Assembly (NCBI GenBank): GCA_029851415.1
Contig: CM056743.1
Coordinates: 21,118,905-21,182,904, forward strand
Origin: Eretmocerus hayati
Lineage: Eukaryota; Arthropoda; Insecta; Hymenoptera; Aphelinidae
Direction of reading: 5' to 3'
Length of the DNA stretch: 64,000 bases
The notes under the pieces are model-generated. The model made no database searches. It worked only from the letters and a program-made list of their open reading frames with translations, and was not told the DNA's origin. The translations under genes were made by a program, and so were the position numbers. Position 1 is the stretch's first letter; every line of letters starts with the position of its first letter. Shown here piece by piece: positions 22,198-33,095 of the stretch.

Positions 22198-23300
22198 GGC
22201 AGGCACTATAAGCTCGTCCCAATTTTGCCTCAAGCCAAAAAGGACATCTTTCTCGGAGAAACCGATTGATGTATGAGATTTTTCAGGTTCAGCATGCCTT
22301 GATGAGCAGATCGGAACAGTGGAAGAGCGGAATGCCGAATCTAATCGAGTAGTAAGAATTTTTCTCCCATGCAAATGACATTATGGCGAAATCGGAAGGA
22401 GCAACCCAGTCATCATCTCATCGTCCCGATCCCTTCTCGTGATGTTTCTCCCGAATAGAATAAACGAGGCAAGTGATTTTCGAAGTTGAACATGGACCAA
22501 GCAGGAGAAAGGAACAGTATGAGAACGGTTCGCCGAAGAAGTTCAATTAGTAAATATCTCCCTCGGAGAGACGTTTCCGACCGACTCAGGCCTTATAAGC
22601 TCGTCTCACAACTCTTCTTCACGTGGACAGCTCCTTTGGAGAAACTCATTAATGAATGAAATTTTTCCGGCTCAGCATGGACTGAGAAGCAGGATAGAAG
22701 AGTAAAAGAGTGCATTTCCAAAAAAATCGAACAGTGGAAGTTTTTCCCCATGGAGAGCCAGTATTGGTAAATCGACGATTCCGACAGGAAACTGTAATCT
22801 CGTCTTGACTCGCCTTTGACTCAACTCCTTCCCCACAAGATCCAAACACTGTATGTGATTTTTCATAATCAGCATGGACCGTAGAGCAAAATAGAATACT
22901 AAAAGAGCGGTTTGCCAAGAAGATCGACTCTTTGGAATTTTCCTCTCATAGAGGGACAGTATGGAACAGTCGACGATTCCAACCGGGTAGTAAGCATATC
23001 CCGAGTCTCCCTCGAAATGATATCTCTCTCGAGAGCTCCGACCAATGCATGCGAATTTCTAGCTTGATTACTGCCTGACGAGCGGAATAGAACAATAGGA
23101 GCATGGAATGCCGAGCCTAATCGAGTAGTGGGAATTTTCCTCCGATTCGAAGACAGTATTGAAAGATCGACTAGTGCATCCCGGTAATATCTGGCTTGTC
23201 CGGGTTCCTTCGCAAGTGGGCATTTCGCCCGGATGAAATGAATGATGCAATTGATCTCCAAGTCTGAATATAGCCTTAGCAGGAGTCCGGATAAGTGAAT
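22198..23300 (+). repeat. 198-bp satellite block 4 (~5-6 units)
   Basis: The array continues in plus orientation directly after the 21486-22197 insertion, with the same boxes as block 3. Confidence 0.82.
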
Positions 23301-24300
23301 CGTCCCCTCTCAAGGCATACGGAAAATTTGCGGAAAGATCTCCGGTCGCTGGTGACGGAAATTTGGGCCGATGCATAACCTGATCATGCATGAGGTGATT
23401 GTGACTCATTTTTCCCACCCAGTCAATCGCACTCTACCAACGGCTCGATGATACTTGAGATGAGAGAACGAGTCGATTAATTGACGGGATGTAGTCGAGC
23501 TTGCCACCGTTGGATCTCGCGACTGCCATTACCGGAGCATTTTCGACCACAGTTGATTGGGCAATATTTGCTCAAATGCTAGATCGAAGATATCGGTCGC
23601 TAACCGTGGACTCTATTCAGGATCTTCATAAGAATGCTAACTCACAGAGCTTACGAAAGATTTGGAAGAAGATTTCCGGTCGCTGAATATAAGATTTCGG
23701 GTTGATGCACGCCCGCGTCATGTATGAGGCGATCGTGACTCGTCTTCCTACCCCAGTGAATCCCATGCTATCATCGACTCTATGATAGTAGAGAGGAGAG
23801 CACATTAGATTCATGGACGGGAAGTAGTCGAGCTTGCTACTGTTGGATCTCGCTATCGCCAACACCGGTACATGTTCGACCTCAGTTGATTGGGCAATGT
23901 TCTGCTTAGTTGCTAGATCGGTGAAATCGGTTGGGAACGTCTTTTTCTCTTCAGAATGCCTATGAAAGTCGTACCCTTTCAAGACTCACCGAAAATTTGC
24001 GGGAAGGTCTCCATTCGCTGGCTACGGAAATTCGGGCGGATGCACTCCCGCATCATGCGTGAGTTGATCGTCACACATGTTTCCGACCCAGTGAATCCCA
24101 TGCTACCATCGACTTGATGATACTAGAGAGGAGTGTACGAGTTGATCCATTGGCGGGAAGTCGTCGAGCTTGGTACCGTTGTATCTCGCGATTGCCGATA
24201 ACGGAACTTCTTCGACTCCAGTTTTATCGGGAATGTTTCGCTTAGTTGCTAGATAGGTGAGATCGGTCGGGGTTGACTTGCTCATCGCAGAATCTTTATC
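23301..24300 (+). repeat. ~335-bp tandem repeat, three units
   Basis: The marker GTCGAGCTTG recurs near 23494, 23827 and 24163 (periods 333 and 336). Other shared boxes are CCCAGTGAATCCCATGCTA and AGTTGATTGGGCAAT. Units are roughly 75-80% alike by eye. The monomer is different from the 198-bp one. Confidence 0.85.
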
Positions 24301-25025
24301 ATTTTCCCTTTACATAGTGGAATATTCTGATATTAACATTTTCGCAGCAATAGCAATTGTTTAAATACAGTGTGGTTCAACCGGCCAAAAAATCATCCTC
24401 GAAATCATTCTCCAAAAATCATGTACTCAAATAGGTTCTTGCAATCGATCAATTAAAATCGTTTTTCCATTTCAAAATATCTTAGGAAAATCTAAAATAG
24501 AATATTTCCCAAGTCATTGATCATCAGGTTGGACGGAATAATGGCGCTACAATATTTACAAAAAATACAGGAAATTTTGCTCAAACCATTTCAAAAACAA
24601 TTTTCCATTCTTGGCCAGGCTCGCAAAGTAACATTGCCTTTTTCGAGTGTGCCAAGATACTACCATCAGGGCATTGTGGGTCGAAGGATGAAGGAAGGTT
24701 CGATGAATTGATTCCCTTACTCATAATTCTACCATATCCATCGATCCCAAAACCAAAATGTGCGAAGATCTCAAAATATACAACTACACTATGCATGTCG
24801 AGGCACATCCAGATACACTATAAACACGGTCGTATACACAGGTTCAACATATCCTGTCGAAGATTTTGCATGAAATCTTTAACAGGGTCTAGAGGTATCG
24901 CTAACTGCACTCACACGATAGCAAATTTCCCGAGACAGTTGGCCATTGAGTTCTTTCGATGCCTCCTTCAAGCAGATTCCAGATTGAGAGCTTGAGATCC
25001 AGACATTCAGAGCGCGCCAGGTTTA
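24301..25025. other. Unannotated sequence between satellite blocks
   Basis: No gene is visible. Short frames near 24.5-25.0 kb show no domain. Confidence 0.35.
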
Positions 25026-25560
25026 TTACGACGAGATCGTCTCCATTGGTCCCCAACAAGACATGTGCATTGGCCTTCTTGAAGGTGTCGGAATGATACT
25101 CCGGATCAAATGTCGCCCAGAGAGCAAGATGGAACAGTGAAAGGGCGAACTACCGGAAATATTCGGGTGTCGTGGATAGTGCTCCTCTGGCCCATGTACT
25201 ACAGTGATGCTTGATCGCATCGACGAGGACTGCAGGACGCTCTCGATTGAACTCCAAGTGGACATGCGCAACGGCTCAGCCGGGGGGTTCGGAGCAATCT
25301 TTCGGGTGTGATAGGGCCCAAAGATCAGGATGGAATAGTGAACCGGCGGATCGTGGTGAGCAATGGCCTTAGAGGACTCACGCTCCCTGAAGATCGAGTT
25401 TTGAGAGATATACCGTTGCATCACCGAGATTCATTAGTGTATTGATGGTTTCGGAATTCGAGTCTCTCGTCGGCTAGGCCGAGAATTCAAATGATTCTCT
25501 AGGTCAGAATTGGTCAAAGAGCAGAATCGAACAGTAAGAAGGCGAATCGCGGTAAGACTT
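25026..25560 (+). repeat. Highly diverged relatives of the 198-bp satellite
   Basis: Boxes such as GCAAGATGGAACAGTGAAAG, GATGGAATAGTGAACC and GAATCGAACAGTAAGAAGG, about 200 bp apart, keep the core of the larger array, but most other positions have drifted. Confidence 0.5.
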
Positions 25561-25599
25561 TGCTTCTCAATGATCAGTTATCTCTCAATTTCACGGTAG

Positions 25600-26125
25600 C
25601 GGACAATTTGCTGGCCACAAGGTAAGGTGTCGGACTCTTGATCGAAAGATCTTGGGTTCCTGTCCCAGTCTCGGCCGGATTTTCCGAAAACGGGGAAAGT
25701 CGTCCTCGATGTTTTCTTCGTTTTTTATTGGTCGACCCTTATTAATAAACTCTTTGCCCATACAACTGGCTTCTTTAGTCACGATCTAGTAACAAATTTT
25801 GAGAAAAACATGACGAAAGATCATGACAAGGTCCCATGACATGCCTCAGAGCACATCAAACATTTGTGAATTCGTGTCAAAAATTCATGACAAAGTCCCA
25901 TGACAACTGCCCATGACATGACTCGGGCCGCGGAATATCTGGAAACTCATGACGAAAATTCATGTCAAAAGTTCATGCAGATGTTCATAAGAACGTTTCA
26001 TATGTCATATCACTCCTTCCGACTCATGGCACGAATTGACAAGTTCATTACTCATGTTTTCTAGACAGCGTGACATCATGATTTTATGTCACGCGCATTA
26101 CATGATTTTTTTCAATAGGGTCCAT
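25600..26125 (+). mobile_element. tRNA-headed composite SINE-like element, copy B
   Basis: The head has GCTGGCCACAAGGTAAGG and the box-B-like GGTTCCTGTCC. The spacer (GCCCATACAACTGG) and the CATGAC-iteron tail parallel copy A, and both end in TTTTTTTCAATAGGG. Finding the whole head-spacer-iteron-tail unit twice, 12 kb apart, shows that it moves or is duplicated as one piece. Confidence 0.75.
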
Positions 26126-26273
26126 GTGAGTCAGCAGACCTTTCTTTTAGGATCGTGGTCTCGATGGATTCATTGCAGAGTGGGCCCGCTTGTGTAAAAC
26201 AAGTGTGTGCGAGACGTTTGAAGCATTCCTGAACTTCGTGTTCTGAACTTTTGTCTATCCACTGCGATTGTCA

Positions 26274-26439
26274 TTAACACGTTCGCTGCGGCGGGGCCCA
26301 CCGGTGGGCCCCGCGTGTCTTTCCCCCAGTGCTGAGAATTTCGGCCTTATGGGAAATAACATTGGGCGGGGCCCACCGGTGGGCCCCGCCGCATCTGGGG
26401 ACAGATCACTGATTTCAGCCTCCGCAGCGAACGTGTTAA
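26274..26439. mobile_element. piggyBac-like MITE with paired GC-rich palindromes
   Basis: A 166-bp element bounded by TTAA at both ends (26274-26277 and 26436-26439). The inner inverted termini are CACGTTCGCTGCGG and CCGCAGCGAACGTG. TTAA targeting is the hallmark of piggyBac. Two perfect palindromes centred on CCCACC/GGTGGG lie at 26291-26314 (24 bp) and 26365-26390 (26 bp), 75 bp apart, as a direct pair. No coding capacity. Confidence 0.82.
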
Positions 26440-26685
26440 TAATAACTTTTCGAGTCCAGCGGTTTCATATGGATATCAAACAAGTTGACTAGAAACAATG
26501 CTTATTCATTTCATGAACTTGGGTCAATAATTTGGACTGTCATTTGGGCCAATCATCAGAGGTAAAGACTCACTGCTTTATGATTCAAACTAACATAATT
26601 CAAGAAATATATCAAAGTTCATCATCTTCCATCTTCCCAGTGACTTCTAAGATGTATCTACAATTCTTTCTTGATCTCGAAGCAG

Positions 26686-26935
26686 GAAACTCAGATCTGC
26701 ATAAGGCTGTGACTAAGGGACTAGAAGCTACTGCCTTGAGTCTTTTGAATCAAGGTGCGGACTTTACCACACAAAATAGTAGAGGTGAAACAGCTCTCCA
26801 TATTGCATTTCACAAGAATTTGCCAAGAGTAGTTGAAAAAATTCTGACTAATTATGAAAATTTTGTAAACAATGTAACGGATAACAATGGGTTGTCTTGT
26901 CTGCACATTGCTTTTTCAGTCAGAGGAAAAATTGG
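26686..26935 (+). pseudogene. Ankyrin-repeat protein exon fragment
   Basis: From a plausible splice acceptor (pyrimidine-rich stretch ending CAG at 26683-26685) the frame encodes about two ankyrin repeats: SDLHKAVTKGLEATALSLL, then a GETALHIAFH repeat, then DNNGLSCLHIAFS. The TALHIA and LSCLHIA boxes with 33-residue spacing are typical ankyrin helices, which bind other proteins. No upstream exon is visible. Downstream the frame runs on into unrelated, transposon-like sequence to 27093. It is either one exon of a larger host gene or a captured, broken piece. Ankyrin identity is fairly sure, the exon borders are not. Confidence 0.6.
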
Positions 26936-27024
26936 TATTGCTCCTGTTGAGTTCTCTGCGGCGGCAATAGAGACTCCAGCACTTTTGTATCCAAGCGCTG
27001 TCACGTGGCGCCCCCAAGCCGTAG

Positions 27025-28218
27025 CGACTCTTACTACTGCGCTATCGTTTTTCTCTCGCCGCTTCAGGCTCGTTTTCTTTCAACCAGCTCGGTGACTTGT
27101 CTTACTCACTAGATGACATGGATTTAGACGAAAATAATTTCAATGAGAAGATTATAGACCTAGAAGCAGACCACAATGACGATGTTTTCAGTAACTTGCT
27201 CAACAAACAATTTGAGACTGAGGTCAAACAGACATCATCAAAAATGGATCCGGGTATGCTCTGGCATAAACGTCTAGGCCATGCGTCACTAGAATATCTC
27301 AAGAGACTGAAGAAGGACGAAATCTGTCTAAAAGGGGTCACATTCCCCGAATCCATCGAGGACTGTGAAGTGTGCATTCTAGCCAAGATGGAAAAGCTAC
27401 CTTTCAAAGAGAAAAGAAGCAAGGCAACAAAGTCGATGAAAAGGATACATGTAGATGGAATGGGACCAGTGACACCAAAATCGTTCCCTGGAGGAAACAG
27501 ATTCATAGTCACGTTTACAGATGACTACTCCAGATTCACAAAATCTTATGCAATAAAACACAAGAGTGAATCTGGAACGTGTCTAGTAAAATGCCTGGTT
27601 TCAATGAGAAATACTTTGGGTAAAGAAAAAAAGGTGAGCCACATCAGAGGTGACAATGCACTAGAATTCACTGCCGGAAAGTTTCTAGAGGTTATGAAGG
27701 AAGAAAAGATCGAAGCAGACTTTGCACCACCGTATACTCCGGAACACAACGGCACAGCAGAGAGAATCAACAAAACTCTTGCGTGTAAAATTAGAGCGTT
27801 GTTGACCGACTCTGTTCTACTCCAGAGTATGTGGATGCTAGCACGAGAAGTAGCTGTACATGTATACAATCGGTCACCACACGCTAGTATTGGATTCGAA
27901 ATACCACTGAAGAAGTTTGCCCCTGATCAGCGATCGAATGTGGATGAACTTCGAAGGTTTGGATGCTTAGCCTATGTGAAGATTCCCAAAGCGGCAACAA
28001 AGTTCTCTCTAAGAGCCATCAAAACTTTCCTCGTCGGTTATTCCAAATCTGGCTACGTGCTATGGCATCCGCAGACTGGAAAATTCCTGAACTCAAGACA
28101 TGTAAAGTTCAATGAAAAACTAACCTATAAAGATGTACTACGATCAAAGCGAAATGGAAATATGAACTCTATTGCATCAACCAATATATTTTCCACACCA
28201 AGAACAGAAGGGATTTGA
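27025..28218 (+). pseudogene. Ty1/Copia retrotransposon Pol fragment: GAG-pre-integrase plus integrase
   Basis: The frame is open from after the stop at 27022-27024 to the stop at 28218. The start-like codon near 27097 is only TTG, so the fragment is 5'-truncated. It contains the GAG-pre-integrase box (LWHKRLGH at 27259), a Cys pair of the zinc-binding region (CEVCILAK), and an integrase core with the first Asp in HVDGMGP, the second in RGDNALEF and the Glu in PEHNGTAERIN, so the catalytic D-D-E set looks complete. A post-core region with FGCLAYVK and FLVGYSKSGYVLWHP follows. In intact elements this enzyme inserts the cDNA. Reverse transcriptase, RNase H and Gag are missing, so the copy cannot act alone. 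The family call is firm. Confidence 0.85.
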
Positions 28219-28434
28219 AATCATGACTAATGATATTGAGACGATATTGATCAATGATAATGGGATGTCTCGAAATATCAAGGATTTATCTGGCTCACTG
28301 TGACGTCGCAGCACGGTAAAGTTCCATCGAGTCTTGTTTTTGAGTTAGAATGCCAAATGTATTAACGAACATCCATGACACTAGTAAATGATCTTTTGAG
28401 ATGATGATCTATGACATGCCAAGGCGCACGTTGA

Positions 28435-29360
28435 GTGCATCATCGACAACAACGGAACAGTCCCAAGTTCGTCTCAAGTGGACAATTTGCCTGAGGATCT
28501 GGAGGATGAAAGTGATTCTGCTGGTCAATCATGTCCAAAGAGGTAGGGTGGAACAGTAAAAAAGCGGATTTCCGAGCATCATCGAAACTTAGAGATTCTT
28601 CTCCCAAGAAGGCGCAGTATTTAGCAATCAGTCGAGGCATCACCGGGAACTAGTAGATAGTCCCGATTTATTCGCAAGTCGAGACTTTGGCCGGAAAGTC
28701 CCGAGGGTGTAAGTAATCCTGGAGGTGGATCATGGCCAAAGAAGCAGAATGGCACAGCAGAAAAGCGGATTGCCGAGTTCATCCTCGAATGATGATTGTG
28801 CCCAGAGGAGCCGAAAGATGCGAAGGATTTTGCAGGTCAAACATGGAGCAAGGAGCAGAATGGGATAAAGAAAGAGCGAATTCACGAGAATTATCGGGAA
28901 ATGGATATTCCTCTCTCGTGGAGACACAGTATTGAGCAATCAATGAATGCATCTACGGAAAATATGGGATAGCCCCGATTATTACTCAAGCGATTGTTTT
29001 GCGCGGAAGATCCGGAGGTTGCAAGTAATCTTCCAAGTCGATCATGAACCGAGGAGCAGAGTAGAACAGTAGGAGATCTGATTGTCGAGCGACATCGGGT
29101 CATGGAAATTTCTTTCTCATACAGAGACAGTATTGAGTAATCGATGAAAGCATCAACCGGAACTATCGGATAGTCCCATTTTTCCTTCAACGATTATCTT
29201 GCAGGAAGATACCAGTGATTCTGATGGTCAAACATGGCCCAAGAAGCAGAATGAAGCATTAGTAGATCGGTTTGCCGAGCAAAAAAGAGTTGAGGGAATT
29301 TTTTGCCTATGGAGACACAGTATCGAGCAATCAATGAATTCATCACCGGGACATCAGCCA
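28435..29360 (+). repeat. 198-bp-type satellite block 5 (~4-5 units)
   Basis: Units of about 200 bp with GGAACAGTAAAAAAGCGG and GACACAGTATTGAGCAATC boxes. They form a separate subfamily (extra CCGGAAGATC box, GGTCAAACATGG), set apart by about 5 kb from block 4. Confidence 0.7.
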
Positions 29361-30678
29361 ATTTCGTATTCTACTCATGGGAACAAATTAATGAAGCAAA
29401 TCACTCAATTAAGTTGATGATCAATAATGCAACTAGAACCTGATTCAGCAACTCTAACTGGAAATCAGCGGAGACACTTTTCCTCAGCAAAATCGTGTTT
29501 TGTGTTGATCTTTAACAAACAATATGTACAGCATCAATCATTCCAGAATCGAATTTAGTGACCCTCAAATGTCTGTGAATATATTTTTACATTCTCAATA
29601 CTGTTGACCGATACTAGAAAGGAGTATTAGGAAGATAATTAGAAGTCCGATTGGAATTACGTGCTACTTGGAGATTTACTGGCATAATAAGATCGGAATG
29701 ACATCTTTAAGCAGGCCTTTCGCCAGAGATCAAGTAACACGAAGTTCTAAGTGCAACAGGGTCGAGATTTCCATGTCTCATGCCAAAGGGACATATTTGT
29801 AACTGAATTACGCGAGAAAAATGTCTTCTTCCACCGTGACTACAGTCATCAGTAATTGACGACATCAATCATACTTGGCTAGATTCATAGGTTTCCCACT
29901 CCTGAATCAAATGCCGTTTCCAGAGTTACATTCCTAATCACCGCCCTGATTACAGGATTGTAAATTAGGGCGAATGTAAACATTTCGAGAATATTGTGAT
30001 ACACTAACAACTATCATTTGCTCTGTTACTCCGATAAGGACAGTCGTCAGAAGAGCAGATTTCGATACTTTGTTGTACAATTGATCATTCATCGGATTTT
30101 CATGATTGTTGAGCAATCTCTCTCAAGCCTACAGGCTAAGGCGTGGATCTTGAATCAGCGTGACACCAAAAAATCAAATTCTCCCGCATAACATATCTTG
30201 TATTACTGGTTCATAGAAAAATTTAGACTTCAGAAGTATTTGAGAGTGTTGGGGAAAGATTTTTCTCGGAAGTTTTTAGTCAAAATCGCCAGTTGCCCCA
30301 AATTATGACTCTTGTAACGGTAATATGACGTGATCACAGAATTGTACAAATTGTGACATTTGCTTCTAAGTATGAATGCTGGAGTCTACTCCTACGCTGC
30401 GATATCGCTCTTGATCAAGCGTGGAGGGGAATGAAGTGCCAGCGAATTCAGATGGAGAAGGATGAGATCGAACTCCATAATGTTTTGCAGACATTTGCGG
30501 CTCATTTTCATAACCCAGCTTCAACTGAGCCCCTATCCTTCCTACCCACAGCGCACACCGATGATTGATAGTCCCAATCTGATGTCCTGGTCCAATTTTT
30601 CGTATTTCGGGATCAGTTCGGTACTTCGGTCTAAAATATGACCATGAATCGCTGGGTTGAGCCACCGCATCCTCGCCG
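29361..30678. other. Unannotated sequence
   Basis: No convincing gene or repeat. An open frame at 30353-30568 overlaps one on the other strand, and neither shows a domain. Confidence 0.35.
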
Positions 30679-31417
30679 AGTTCAGAAGATCATGAGCTTG
30701 TTCGATAATTAAGGAATTCTTCCGAAATCAAGATTAAATAAATCTCATACACGCAATATTCAAAGCTTTTTTTTTTTTTTTTTTATTCGAAGCATTGAGG
30801 CCTTGAAGGCCTATACAGCTTTACTGTGTGGTGATACTGTATTCTGTGTACTGTGTTACGACTAGCGCAAGCTGTGTTCTGTTCTTGATCCTCGTACTCG
30901 TGGTTGATACGGAGAACTTCCCGGCACAGCCCACCAGAGATGGCCACTGTGCCCTCCTTGTTTATCCGGGCCCTCCCGACAGCTACTCCCAGATCCCACC
31001 CGCGTGCATCAGACGACTTATTCAGACACTCTGACAATGCACCTGAACCCTTTATTCAAGGCCTTCAGTGACCCTTTATTCAAGGCATCAACGGGTGAAA
31101 CTGCTCGCAGTGACGGACTCACCTACTCGCAGAGTGGCAGGTCTCATTTGTATAACTGAGAGATAACAGTGTGTCAGTGTACTGTGTGTTTATGTAAACT
31201 CTTCGCAATCGCCCGGTTTTACCCGTGAGGCAAGGGAAAACTTTATTGTGTAAAGAAAACCCGCCCCGAAGAGCCCGGTGCACTTATCGCGTTACCGATT
31301 GGGCATAGATCTTACGCATCAGCGATCAGTTCAGAAGATCATGAGCTTGTTCGATAATTAAGGAATTCTTCCGAAATCAAGATTAAATAAATCTCATACA
31401 CGCAATATTCAAAGCTT
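30679..31417 (-). mobile_element. LINE 3' end inserted between 90-bp perfect target duplications
   Basis: Bases 30679-30768 and 31328-31417 are identical over 90 bp. Between them, 559 bp begin with a run of about 16 T. Read on the minus strand, this is an insert ending in a poly(A) tail, preceded by AATAAA. The insert is GC-richer than its surroundings and looks like a LINE 3' untranslated region, possibly R1/Jockey type (inference). It contains a doubled CCCTTTATTCAAGGC block near 31050. No reverse transcriptase remains, so the copy is 5'-truncated. Confidence 0.78.
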
Positions 31418-31449
31418 ATATGAGGGTTTTCGCGAAAGTTTGAAGAATC

Positions 31450-32610
31450 TGAAATAGGAAAGAATTTTTTCCTTCGCACACCTTGGGAATGAGTTTCATA
31501 TGATTCCTAGACCTTGGAAACATGTGAAAAAAGGTGCCACTGTTTTCTAACCCAAGATATCTAGTTCAGAACGACAATTACGGAATTTTACACTTGAAAC
31601 ATTCCTGAAGCAACTTTAGTTGAATAGATTCAACTCGAATCATCATTAAGACGATTGTTAGAAATTATATTTTGCCTGACTTGACTCTAGGGAAGAAGTC
31701 TCCATTGAATTATCAGGAATTTGATGAAAATCTCCATCAACAAATCATGCGGTCGCGACAGTCTAATTTCAATTCCTGGAGTATACTGTAGTGTTATTAC
31801 GTTCATATTTCAGTCGTATACCACGGAAACATGAAAAAATCCGCGATCCCATAACTTTTAGAAGCTCATTTTGCTTACTTTCGGAGATCAAATATTTTTC
31901 CTGAGCTTCTCACAGAGATACTGACCCATAATGGCAATTTCTAACAATGCTCTTATACCCCTCTTGTGATAAAAGAAGAAAGAGGACACCATTCCAAACC
32001 TGTGCCTTGCGTTTGCTGAGCATGCCCTCCGGAAATAACGATTTTCGAAGCCAGTGGCGCGAAATTTTCATAAGTTTTGGAGCACCGCGAAATTTTTCTG
32101 GATCATAGCACAAATAGAAACCAAACGGGATTCGATTCGTCTCGTTTTGAACTCCGAAATCCCCCTTCTATAATTTCCGTTTGGGACAAGGTATTTCTTC
32201 ATTTTAGCAAACTATAGCTAGAGGGAATGTTTTCACAAAACTGAGTTACGTCGACAAATGAGGGCTAACATTACGGCCAAAGCCACGCACATCTCTGATA
32301 CAAATTTTTCTCGAAAATATAGTCATAGTGGATGAACATATAATTTCACCAGAATTTTTGAGGGTTAGGTCATTTTGTTACAGTACTATCAATTTTGAAA
32401 AAAAGCGAAAGTCCGCACGCAAACACCCTGAAATCGGTGTTTGCGGTCTGCTGTTGACAAACCGGTGCATGTCTCAGCAAAATTGAATAGAGAACGTATT
32501 GAGTGATGGCAGATACTCATGCCACTTCTTTCAGGAATCAATACCTCACAATATCTGTACAACAGTGGAGTTACACAAAACTTGAAAGTTTCGCGGGAAC
32601 CCTCAGATAT
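31450..32610 (+). repeat. Dispersed repeat R, copy 1
   Basis: About 1.1 kb matches 39150-41527 on the same strand once the hAT insertion there is removed. Shared marks include CCTAGACCTTG, CTGGAGTATACTG, GTGGCGCGA and GGACAAGGTAT. Both copies are strongly diverged. No coding domain is visible. Copy 2 lies just after a Harbinger transposase end, so this may be Harbinger non-coding sequence. Confidence 0.7.
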
Positions 32611-33095
32611 TGATCCCGGGAAATATATGGAAAAAGATATAGCGTCCCAGAAATTGAAAATATATATGAGAAACGTCCCAGAAATCGTATATATATGTGG
32701 AAAACGTCCCGAATCACTTCATATCTGATAAATTACTGATATCCTCATTTTGTGGGATGCATATATATATGAGAAATATATTATCCCAGAAATAGAGAAT
32801 ATATACAAAAAAAAGTCCCAGAACGTTCTAAATATGATATTTAATCATATATTGTCAAATTCTGGGACGAAATATATATTTTCAAGAAAAAAATTTTCAT
32901 ATATATATTGCGTCCCAGAAATTGGAAATATGGCAAATATTCTCATATTCTAGGACGTCCCAGAATATGTGAAAATAGAAGGAGGCCTTCTGGGACGGCC
33001 CAGAAATTAGAAAAAGTCCCAGAAATTGGAGTAAGCTGTCACGGAATATCCCAGAATCTCTAGTTAAAGAAATATATATATATATATATCCATAT
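32590..33095. repeat. GTCCCAGAAAT iteron block with AT-rich spacers
   Basis: At least ten copies of (A/G)TCCCAGAAAT(T)G, in both orientations, are separated by ATATAT runs and followed by a (TA)n stretch at about 33070-33090. The layout resembles the iteron-rich ends of the other elements in this window, but no clear terminal inverted repeat was found. Confidence 0.65.

Noticed and set aside
16558..23418. Many minus-strand frames of 60-175 codons with similar peptides
   Set aside because: They follow the 198-bp satellite, change frame from unit to unit and show no domain.
26686..26935. Viral ankyrin gene of polydnavirus type
   Set aside because: Two generic ankyrin repeats do not allow that assignment, and no viral flanking sequence is present.
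26945..27090. Copia LTR starting TGTTGAG just before the integrase fragment
   Set aside because: The sequence has an LTR-like feel, but no second copy, CA end or primer site could be found.
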